Notes under the pieces: generated by a model | What the model was told of the DNA's origin: nothing | Database searches by the model: none | Seen by the model: only the letters and a program-made list of their open reading frames with translations | In this document: piece by piece, positions 1-4,774 of the stretch | Numbering within the stretch: position 1 is the first letter of the stretch | Layout of the letters: each line of letters begins with the position of its first letter | Made by a program: the position numbers and the translations under genes | Assembly: GCA_938029515.1 (NCBI GenBank) | Contig: CALJAQ010000047.1 | Span: 1-5,896, forward strand | DNA: 5,896 nucleotides | DNA from: an uncultured Nitrososphaerales archaeon | GTDB lineage: Archaea > Thermoproteota > Nitrososphaeria > Nitrososphaerales > JAAOZN01 | Direction of reading: 5' to 3'

Positions 1-51
1 GATATGCTAGAATAGGTAAGGGAAGATCCTCTTGTTGCCTTACTGCAAAAA

Positions 52-807
52 TTACGCGCTCTCTTTGGCAACATAGATGCTCCACGTGTAGGGGTTGAAT
101 TCGTTAGGGTAGTCAGAGAGGGTGGCAAAACCGTTAACGACAAGCCACCTGTTCACATTTAAGAGGTGAGTGGAGTTATACTCAACATAAACTACGCAGA
201 CAAGCCTATTATAACTATCCATCACATACATATCGTCCACGTCCAAGTAGACCACCTTGTTAAGAGTCAGCAGCTTTAAAGCTTCTTTGGCTTCCGTATA
301 CCCCTTTTCTCCTCTTTCAGGTGCATCTATGTCTGCAAGTCTAACCCTTCCGGATGGAAAGCCGTCAAACGTATCCCCATCAACGACATTATACACGGTC
401 GCAATCATATCTACCCCTCTTGGCACTAAGGGTGTCACAGTTTGAGTAGCCGTGGTTGTGAGAGTAGCAGTGGTTATATGAGACACAGTTTGGGTAGTAG
501 TGGTTGTGAGAGTAGCAGTAACGGTTGCAGTAGTAGTGATTCGCTGAGTAGTTGTCATAGTGACAGGTGGGGCTGTCACCGTGATGGTGGTAGCTGGCTG
601 GGTAACAATAGCAGTAACGGTCGTTGTATAAGTCGTTGGCTTCTCTTCCGTAACGGTCGTTGTGTGATATACCGTCTGAACTTCATTTATACTGACTGTT
701 TTGGTGGTTACTATAGGTGTAGTTGTCCCTACGTAATATGCAACAACGCCGATGATCACCATCAGAACGATGGCTATTAGCCACAAATATAGGGTCTTGA
801 TTGTCAT
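52..807 (-). CDS. Membrane-anchored, Thr-rich SNase-like (thermonuclease) protein
   Basis: A 251-aa protein. Residues 6-26 are one hydrophobic segment (signal anchor or uncleaved signal peptide). Residues 28-125 are a low-complexity linker dominated by Thr and Val, typical of a glycosylated stalk. Residues 133-246 form a staphylococcal-nuclease fold domain. The catalytic set aligns with SNase: D145 in VVDGDT, R156 in VRLADIDAPE, D161, E164, and R201 in DSYNR (counterparts of D21, R35, D40, E43, R87). The C-terminus (NEFNPYTWSIYV) matches a style I associate with archaeal members. The expected role is calcium-dependent cleavage of DNA or RNA at the cell surface, for nutrient scavenging or defence (inferred). 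The ATG is chosen because GAGGAGGT lies just upstream. It diverges from the broken winged-helix gene. The domain call is firm; the biological role is open. Confidence 0.87.
   Translation of the reverse strand: MTIKTLYLWLIAIVLMVIIGVVAYYVGTTTPIVTTKTVSINEVQTVYHTTTVTEEKPTTYTTTVTAIVTQPATTITVTAPPVTMTTTQRITTTATVTATLTTTTTQTVSHITTATLTTTATQTVTPLVPRGVDMIATVYNVVDGDTFDGFPSGRVRLADIDAPERGEKGYTEAKEALKLLTLNKVVYLDVDDMYVMDSYNRLVCVVYVEYNSTHLLNVNRWLVVNGFATLSDYPNEFNPYTWSIYVAKESA
436..523 (-). repeat. 48-bp tandem repeat within the Thr-rich stalk
   Basis: Positions 436-475 and 484-523 match at 37 of 40 bases with a 48-bp (16-codon) period. They encode two copies of a TATLTTT-type segment. A second, shorter in-gene repeat is the 14-mer GTAACGGTCGTTGT at 614-627 and 650-663 (36 bp, 12 codons apart). 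The stalk therefore seems to have grown by in-frame duplication and may vary in length between strains. Confidence 0.8.
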
Positions 808-809
808 CT

Positions 810-817
810 ACCTCCTC
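810..817 (-). promoter_or_regulatory. Shine-Dalgarno of the SNase gene
   Basis: On the minus strand the sequence reads GAGGAGGT, then AG, then ATG. It is a full-strength site, but its spacing to the start codon is shorter than usual. It fixes the ATG at 805-807; an upstream ATG (818-820) runs straight into a stop codon. Confidence 0.7.
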
Positions 818-827
818 ATTAAAGGAC

Positions 828-838
828 CTATATTTTAA
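828..838. promoter_or_regulatory. A/T-rich TATA candidate between divergent genes
   Basis: The sequence CTATATTTTAA contains a TATA-like stretch readable on either strand. On the plus strand it would give a transcript starting near 859, leaving a leader of about 40 nt that includes the Shine-Dalgarno of the gene starting at 899. On the minus strand the predicted start would fall at the SNase ATG, which conflicts with that gene having a Shine-Dalgarno, so the plus assignment is better. This is an inference from spacing only. Confidence 0.35.
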
Positions 839-881
839 CGCTATAGGTTAAGGCGTAAGATCAGTGTTAATAAGGCTAGGA

Positions 882-889
882 TTAGAGGT
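882..889. repeat. Target-site duplication, left copy (TTAGAGGT)
   Basis: An 8-bp direct repeat immediately outside the left inverted repeat. It is identical to 1332-1339 immediately outside the right inverted repeat. Eight-base duplications are typical of several DDE transposase families. Confidence 0.8.
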
Positions 890-892
890 GAT
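885..892 (+). promoter_or_regulatory. Shine-Dalgarno spanning the element's left junction
   Basis: GAGGTGAT lies 6 nt ahead of the ATG at 899. Its first half (GAGGT, 885-889) belongs to the duplicated target site and the rest (GAT) to the inverted repeat. The ribosome site of the internal gene is therefore completed by the insertion site. At the other end the equivalent junction makes no such site. Confidence 0.55.
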
Positions 893-925
893 GTTGTTAT
901 GTTAGGAGCAAAGATAGATTTTAAT
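890..925 (+). repeat. Left terminal inverted repeat
   Basis: Begins GATGTTGTTATGTTAGGA, then GCAAAGATAGATTTTAAT. It differs from the right repeat at four positions, all in the inner half. It contains the ATG (899) of the internal gene. Confidence 0.85.
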
Positions 926-1300
926 CCCTTCAGCCCTAGTGCTGTCTGTGGAGTTAGATTCTTTGGATCAACTTATCATGAGTAGGATGTATGGCGCGCC
1001 TGACGTAGCTGAGATTGTTGTGGGGGTTGGTCTGGCTAGAACTACGGTATTAAGCGCCTCAACCGCTTGGTCAAGGGAGGTCTCATAGCAAGGGAGAAGA
1101 TGCATCCTAAGGGGAGGGGAAGACCGAGGTTCACCTATAAGGTGAAGAGCATCAGCCTACATACCTCCGTAACGGTTGAAGTGGTCAACCTTACCTTTCA
1201 GAAGCTCAAGCATGCCTGCAGGTTCGAGAGGGGAGGATGGTGCAGAGAAGTAAGAAAGACAAGCTCCCAAGAGAACTGCCCCCTAATCATAAGGAAATAA
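899..1300 (+). pseudogene. Frameshifted winged-helix regulator with C-terminal Cys cluster
   Basis: Three joined frames give one coherent protein. Frame A runs from ATG 899 to a TAG at 983-985 (MLGAKIDFNPFSPS, ending GSTYHE). A second frame, open from 918 to about 1048, gives MYGAPDVAEIV and GLARTTV. From 1052 frame A resumes with KRLNRLVKGGLIAREK and GRGRPRFTYKV, ending at the TAA at 1298-1300. RTTV-x-KRLNRLVKGGLI is a recognition helix followed by a beta-wing with the usual RGRP turn, as in ArsR/MarR-like archaeal regulators. The tail HACRFERGGWCRE with later ENCPLI has three cysteines, one short of a metal-binding tetrad (a His is nearby). Two single-base indels, near 978-985 and 1049-1051, break it; sequencing error is the alternative. 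It fills the transposon-like element, so it may be its passenger. The target is unknown. Confidence 0.72.
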
Positions 1301-1331
1301 AATCCATTTTTGTTCCTAACATAACAACATC
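1296..1331 (-). repeat. Right terminal inverted repeat
   Basis: Inverted copy of 890-925 (32 of 36 bases; the outer 18 are identical). It overlaps the stop codon of the internal gene at 1298-1300. Confidence 0.85.
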
Positions 1332-1339
1332 TTAGAGGT
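1332..1339. repeat. Target-site duplication, right copy (TTAGAGGT)
   Basis: Exact copy of 882-889. Removing the element plus one copy gives a predicted empty site in which GGATTAGAGGT is followed directly by TTTCCGTAAC. Confidence 0.8.
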
Positions 1340-1418
1340 TTTCCGTAACTTTATTTAGAAAAGGTGTTTGAAGAAGGGTAGAGATACAACTTTCGATACC
1401 TGCTTAACGCTCAAGCTA

Positions 1419-1595
1419 TTAGAGGAGGAAGGTAGGGTCCACACTTGTCACGAACTACTCACCCATATCTGTAACCTAGATCGTCAGATTGACAATATTC
1501 TCTAACGAAGTACCCAATTCCTCAAGCCTATTCTTAATCTTAATAAGCGTAAGCTCAGCTTGCTTCATCATCGTTGGCAGAATGGTGGTGTTCAC
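1419..1595 (-). pseudogene. Decayed RidA/YjgF-like fragment
   Basis: Reading from 1595 leftwards, the translation includes MKQAELTLIKIKNRLEELG, then TSLENIVNLTI, a stop, VTDMGE, a stop, FVTSVDPTFLL, and a stop. This resembles the central helix and following strand of RidA/YjgF proteins, where Q-x(n)-L-x-x-I-x-x-x-LEE-x-G-x-S-L-x-x-IV-x-x-T-x-x-VTDM is the usual pattern. RidA proteins (about 125 aa) hydrolyse reactive enamines and imines from amino-acid metabolism. Here the N-terminal third and the C-terminal strands are missing and two in-frame stops (1476-1478, 1455-1457) interrupt the core, so no functional product is expected. The neighbouring broken regulator begins just beyond its 5' end, suggesting a rearrangement cut it. 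The family is assigned by pattern only. Confidence 0.5.
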
Positions 1596-1626
1596 ACTTA
1601 ATTAGGTGCAGATACCAAAGGTTGCG

Positions 1627-1636
1627 CTTTTTAAAC
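1627..1636 (+). promoter_or_regulatory. TATA-like box of the broken HTH gene
   Basis: CTTTTTAAAC is centred near 1632. The expected start about 26 bases downstream (near 1658) almost coincides with the GTG at 1661, which is what a leaderless archaeal transcript would show. There is no Shine-Dalgarno at the GTG. Confidence 0.4.
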
Positions 1637-1660
1637 TTTAAGGACGACAGGTTTAAAACG

Positions 1661-1909
1661 GTGGGGGTGGACTGGGATACATTGAGTAAAGCAGCTCAGG
1701 CCTACTATTTGGTCTACAGCTACGACTATAGTGTGGACAGTCTGACAAAGCCTTAGAGATGAGCAAGAAGACAATCTACGATCATCTAAGGGCCTACGAG
1801 CTTGCGTCTCAGTACGCGTTAACTTGATTGGGGCAGCCTGGATGCGAAACACGCATATTGCCCCTTCTGTGGGCGTATAGGTGACTGCCCCATTGAGGCG
1901 CTAAGCTAA
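1661..1909 (+). pseudogene. Broken small HTH protein with C-terminal CPFC...C motif
   Basis: Three successive frames form one protein of about 83 aa. The first ends DYSVDSLTK. The second gives ALEMSKKTIYDHLRAYELAS and QYALT. The third gives DWGSLDAKHAYCPFCGRIGD and ends CPIEALS at TAA 1907-1909. The middle part is a helix-turn-helix recognition region (MSKKTIYDHL). The end has three cysteines (CPFC plus a later C) with a nearby His, suggesting a small zinc site. The first break is explained by loss of one A in the A-run at 1747-1749, the second by one extra T at 1824-1825. Repairing both gives an uninterrupted sequence, so the damage is recent or is sequencing error. The GTG at 1661 is chosen because of the TATA spacing; the frame is open back to a TTG at 1574. 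It is probably a transcription regulator of unknown target. Confidence 0.68.
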
Positions 1910-2087
1910 TATAGCCAGCTCCTCATAGGTGAGAAACCACTGCAACTAACAGAAGTCGCTTTTTAAGACCTTGTTATATGGAAAGTGGCATATCAGCATA
2001 ATAGAATTAAATTGACATTGAATGGGCAGAAGATTTCAGGTATTTTCAATAACGGCTGCAAACTGTCATTTCGCTTGTTGTCTTAAA

Positions 2088-2096
2088 CTTATAAAC
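2088..2096 (+). promoter_or_regulatory. TATA box of the methyltransferase operon
   Basis: CTTATAAAC is centred at 2092. The predicted transcription start near 2118 falls on the GTG start at 2119, with no Shine-Dalgarno, so the first gene is probably read from a leaderless mRNA. No other strong promoter was seen before 4436, so the three genes likely share it. Confidence 0.6.
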
Positions 2097-2118
2097 AACT
2101 TGTTAGAATTGGTTATTA

Positions 2119-2982
2119 GTGAAGTCGATGGACGATCAAGGGGTTCAGGCGACGCTTAAGAAAAAGGAGAGGTTGAATGAGTTAGACGGGAAAACATGGG
2201 AAAGGTATTCTATTAGCATATGGGAGATTGTGAAGTCGAGAGAAGAAAGCAAACTTAAGCATCCTGCTATGTTCCCGGTGGGGTTATGTCGAAGATTAAT
2301 TGAAATATACACTAAGAAAGGCGATGTTGTTCTAGATCCTTTTATGGGTAGCGGCAGCGCAATAATTGCTGCTAGGGATTTGGAGCGAAAGGGGATTGGT
2401 TTTGACATTAATCCGGACTTCGTCGAACTTGCAAAGAAGAGGCTTTCTCAGCAGAAGCTTATACATCTTGGAGTTGAAGAACGTGAAATCTATTGTGAAG
2501 ACGCTAAAAACCTTTTGAGGCATGTTAAACCTAACTCTGTTGATTTAGTAATAACTTCTCCTCCATATTGGAACATCCATACAAGGAAAAGAACGGCTGA
2601 CTACAAAGAACCAAGACCGTATTCTTACTTAGAAAGAGACCTTGGAAACATTTCAGATCTTAATAAATTTATGGACGAGTTAAAATCCATTTTTGAAAAG
2701 GTTCATACAGTTCTGAAAAGCGGTAAACGATGCATAGTTATTGTAATGGATATTCGCCAAGGCTCTCAGTTTATTCCATTTCATATGAATATAGTCGATA
2801 TGATGACGGAGATTGGGTTTATTCTTGAAGACATAATCATTTGGGATAGGAGAAAAGAATATAGTAATTTGCGACCGCTGGGTTATCCATATGTTTTCAT
2901 AGTGAATAAGATCCATGAGTATATTCTAATATTCAAGAAGAATAGGGTTAAAGAAGTTGAAGACGAAGAAACCCTCCCTTGA
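2119..2982 (+). CDS. DNA amino-methyltransferase (N4-cytosine or N6-adenine), PF01555-like
   Basis: A 287-aa AdoMet-dependent DNA methyltransferase. Visible motifs in order: a motif X-like segment (KHPAMFP, 47-53), motif I DPFMGSGS (73-80), the acidic end of the next strand (FDIN, 95-98), motif III (CEDA, 126-129), catalytic motif IV TSPPYW (146-151), and a C-terminal HEYILIFKK (266-274). The X-I-IV order means the AdoMet site comes first, unlike beta-class enzymes. SPPYW is more often found in N4-cytosine than in N6-adenine enzymes, so m4C is favoured but not proven. The chain is short and leaves little room for a separate target-recognition domain. The start is the GTG at 2119, by fit to the TATA box; ATG 2128 is the alternative. 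Its 3' end overlaps the next gene by 26 bases, suggesting coupled translation. The likely job is to protect host DNA from the partner nuclease. Confidence 0.9.
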   Translation: MKSMDDQGVQATLKKKERLNELDGKTWERYSISIWEIVKSREESKLKHPAMFPVGLCRRLIEIYTKKGDVVLDPFMGSGSAIIAARDLERKGIGFDINPDFVELAKKRLSQQKLIHLGVEEREIYCEDAKNLLRHVKPNSVDLVITSPPYWNIHTRKRTADYKEPRPYSYLERDLGNISDLNKFMDELKSIFEKVHTVLKSGKRCIVIVMDIRQGSQFIPFHMNIVDMMTEIGFILEDIIIWDRRKEYSNLRPLGYPYVFIVNKIHEYILIFKKNRVKEVEDEETLP

Positions 2983-3934
2983 CTACATTGATGAAGATGT
3001 AGCATATTTTATAGGATTAATAACCGCTCGAGGGGAAATATCTGAACATGGAGGCGTAAAGCGAATTTTCATAGAGTTTCCTTTTAGAAATTTAGAGGTT
3101 GAAGGAATAAATAAGAAGATCACCCAGAAAGATAAGATAGTATTGAGCTTAGACAATGTCGTAAACAGGGTTAATGAACTGGCAGATGTTAACGTCAGAA
3201 AAACTGAAAGCGAACGTTCAGTCTACCTAGTTCTTGAAACATTAAAGAACACAATGTTTCTGCGAAACGTGAAGATGCTCATGAAGGAAAGAAGTTCCTA
3301 TTACGAGTTTGAAATCCCCGATCAAATTTTCCAGTCAAGCGATTCCATAAAGAAGGAATTCGTGCGAGGATTTGCAGATGTAGCTGGATCTGCGAGGTGG
3401 GCGAACAGGAACAGATGGGGAAAATGCAGAGTTTACTTAGATGTCCTTAACAGTCCCTCTAATTGGCGTCTACCTGTTCAAATGTGCCATCTCCTGCAGG
3501 ATCATTTGGGAATTCCAGTAGATGCTATACAATGGGGACACCCTAACACAAGAGACCCAAGCCTAAAAGAATACAAAGCTGGAAGAAAAGATGCTTGGGC
3601 AAGAGAACATCAAATAAAAATTTTTGCAGATGATTTTGAAAAAATAGGATTCTATATGTCTCATAAGCAAGAAATACTTGAAGAACTTGCGGAGCACAAC
3701 AGAGAAAAAGGTTTTGCGAAGGCAAACTTATGCAATCCTCCGAAAAGAAGAAAAACTAAGCCAAGACACCCCTCTGAAGCTTCAGAAAAATTGCCTTCAG
3801 AAATCCGAGGAAAACATTACGATTCCTACTGGCAGATTTGCGCCGATTTAGGATGCTTTAGATACGCGAAGTTTCTTAAAAGCCATAAACGGTTAACAAA
3901 ATGGGTTAAATCTGAAAAGAGAGAAAAGAAGTGA
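2957..3934 (+). CDS. LAGLIDADG-fold protein with degenerate catalytic motifs, putative DNA-recognition subunit
   Basis: A 325-aa protein. Two LAGLIDADG-like helices are visible: VAYFIGLITARGEI (15-28) and KKEFVRGFADVAGSARW (132-148), about 117 residues apart as in single-chain two-repeat homing endonucleases. In homing enzymes the acidic residue before the final Gly binds the metal; here those positions are R25 (ARG) and A143 (VAG). Cleavage by this protein therefore looks impaired, while the DNA-binding fold may persist. Nearby acids E27 and D141 are kept, so activity is not excluded. After the second motif come NRWGKCRVYLDVLN (152-165), a basic linker (PPKRRKTKPR, 261-270) and a C-terminal segment SEIRGKHYDSYWQICADLGC (281-300). 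It starts at TTG 2957 inside the methyltransferase gene. It is not an intein or intron endonuclease, because it is a free-standing operon gene between a methylase and a nuclease. Role inferred: specificity subunit of a restriction system. Confidence 0.75.
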   Translation: MKTKKPSLDYIDEDVAYFIGLITARGEISEHGGVKRIFIEFPFRNLEVEGINKKITQKDKIVLSLDNVVNRVNELADVNVRKTESERSVYLVLETLKNTMFLRNVKMLMKERSSYYEFEIPDQIFQSSDSIKKEFVRGFADVAGSARWANRNRWGKCRVYLDVLNSPSNWRLPVQMCHLLQDHLGIPVDAIQWGHPNTRDPSLKEYKAGRKDAWAREHQIKIFADDFEKIGFYMSHKQEILEELAEHNREKGFAKANLCNPPKRRKTKPRHPSEASEKLPSEIRGKHYDSYWQICADLGCFRYAKFLKSHKRLTKWVKSEKREKK

Positions 3935-3938
3935 GATC

Positions 3939-4436
3939 GTGTATAAAAACGAGAAAGAAATGTATCCCGATGTGTGCTCATGGTTCAGGAAAATGTTGCA
4001 GAGCAAGTTTAAGGATGCCAGAATATGTGTTGAAGACACTTCTAAAAAGGTTTTATCAAAATGGCTTCTAGAGAAAGGATTCCATACTCACTTTCCAGAT
4101 TACCAAACATATGAAGTTGAAGTTGACGTAACTGGGGTCGTTGTGAAATCGGATAAAGAAGCACATTTAGGGTTTATAGAATGTAAACTTGGTAGGATCA
4201 GCCTCAGAGATTTTTCACAACTATTAGGGTATAGTAAAGTTGCCTTACCCCTCTATTCTATAATACTTTCACCGAAAGGAATCTCCCAACCTCTAAATCT
4301 TCTTTTTAACGTAGCAAGAAGAAACGACATACTCTATTATTCGGCGGATAAACACATTTTTATTACTAAATGGCTTCAGCGGAAAAAAGGAATAGACTTT
4401 TCAACAATAATTCCTAAGGGAGCAAGCGTTCTATAA
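3939..4436 (+). CDS. PD-(D/E)XK nuclease, putative restriction endonuclease
   Basis: A 165-aa protein with the core signature of the PD-(D/E)XK fold. There is an N-terminal helix with an acidic residue (E7 in EKEMYPDV), D63 in YEVEVDVTGVV, then IECK (E81, K83) on the next strand, and Q94 in the helix after it (RDFSQLLGYSKV), which recalls the Q-Y pattern of RecB/Hjc-like nucleases. D63, E81 and K83 should bind divalent metal and cut phosphodiester bonds. The chain is barely larger than the catalytic core, so sequence recognition must come from elsewhere, most simply the LAGLIDADG-like partner encoded upstream. The start is the GTG at 3939, 4 bases after the preceding stop, with a weak AAGTGAG-type site; ATG 3960 is an alternative but would lose E7. 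Last gene of the operon. Nuclease fold: confident. Restriction role: inferred from the adjacent methyltransferase. Confidence 0.82.
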   Translation: MYKNEKEMYPDVCSWFRKMLQSKFKDARICVEDTSKKVLSKWLLEKGFHTHFPDYQTYEVEVDVTGVVVKSDKEAHLGFIECKLGRISLRDFSQLLGYSKVALPLYSIILSPKGISQPLNLLFNVARRNDILYYSADKHIFITKWLQRKKGIDFSTIIPKGASVL

Positions 4437-4453
4437 AATTGACAGTTTATCTG

Positions 4454-4512
4454 TGAAGCTTCTATTGTTGAAGCTTCTAGGCTTATCTTACCACCGCTCT
4501 CCTTCTAGGCTT
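4454..4512. repeat. Short direct repeats downstream of the nuclease gene
   Basis: TGAAGCTTCT occurs at 4454-4463 and 4469-4478 (15-base period; AGAAGCTTCT-like and near-palindromic). CTTCTAGGCTT occurs at 4474-4484 and 4502-4512. They could be traces of small duplications; no function is evident. Confidence 0.5.
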
Positions 4513-4551
4513 CGACTACGTGCTTTTTAGATTTAGTGGTGTAGGTTAGCC

Positions 4552-4599
4552 TTATATGATCTTTGTGCATGCTTTCAGCTCAGCTTCTAACGTATTCAT
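4552..4599 (-). CDS. 15-codon ORF with perfect Shine-Dalgarno, possible gene remnant
   Basis: The minus strand reads GAGGAGGT (4607-4614), 7 nt, then ATG and MNTLEAELKACTKII followed by TAA. The ribosome site is among the best in the window. Beyond the stop, another frame continues IRLTYTTKSKKHVVEA before its own stop, so this may be the 5' end of a longer gene broken by a frameshift. No family is recognised. It is either a remnant or a short leader peptide; chance cannot be excluded. Confidence 0.25.
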   Translation of the reverse strand: MNTLEAELKACTKII

Positions 4600-4774
4600 G
4601 TGTTTTACCTCCTCTTCTTTTTTAACCACTAGGTTACTGCGCTTCCAGCAGATTGCCTACAGCTGCGGCTGCTTCAGATCTTCCTAAGGCTATGAATATG
4701 ATATGCTGATACGTGTGTTAACGCTAAGATGCCTTTGTAATCCTTCTCTTGATGAATTTAAACCTAACTGTAGG

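Larger units (their letters stand above)
890..1331 (+). mobile_element. 442-bp transposon-like element (MITE or non-autonomous) with TIRs and TSD
   Basis: The ends are inverted copies: 890-925 against the complement of 1296-1331 agree at 32 of 36 bases, and the outermost 18 (GATGTTGTTATGTTAGGA) are perfect. An exact 8-bp direct repeat, TTAGAGGT, flanks both ends. Together these are the classic marks of transposition. The interior carries only a decayed winged-helix gene whose start and stop codons lie inside the two inverted repeats, and no transposase. It is therefore presumably mobilised in trans by a related insertion sequence elsewhere in the genome. The family is not identified; an 8-bp duplication is compatible with IS1595, ISL3, IS256 or IS66 types among others. 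I cannot tell whether the regulator is a normal passenger or a captured gene. Confidence 0.8.
4437..4774. other. Intergenic stretch without a convincing gene
   Basis: This 338-base stretch lies between the nuclease gene and the tRNA. No frame on either strand is open for long. It holds a weak hairpin right after the nuclease stop (ACAG/CTGT stem, 4442-4454), two sets of short direct repeats, and a minus-strand mini-ORF with an excellent Shine-Dalgarno. Minus-strand pieces such as ALGRSEAAAAVGNLLEAQ (ending near 4632-4640) look faintly coding, so decayed genes may lie here, but I cannot name them. Confidence 0.5.

Noticed and set aside
442..780. Plus-strand open frame of 112 codons opposite the SNase stalk
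   Set aside because: Ser/Gly/Cys-rich translation is what the complement of Thr/Val repeats produces; the minus-strand gene has a Shine-Dalgarno and a catalytic domain.
1067..1300. Winged-helix segment as a complete 77-aa gene starting at TTG 1067
   Set aside because: The TTG encodes a Leu in the middle of the recognition-helix region; the helix-turn-helix begins upstream in another frame, so this is the 3' part of a broken gene.
1625..1966. CGCTTTTTAA repeated at 1625-1634 and 1957-1966 as possible element ends
   Set aside because: Only 10 bases, direct rather than inverted, and low complexity; more likely TATA-like sequence or chance.
2145..2916. Minus-strand open frames opposite the methyltransferase
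   Set aside because: No start signals or domain content; the plus-strand gene carries all methyltransferase motifs in order.
2957..3934. Active intron or intein homing endonuclease
   Set aside because: No split host gene or intein splicing blocks; it is a separate operon gene, and the catalytic acidic residues are replaced.
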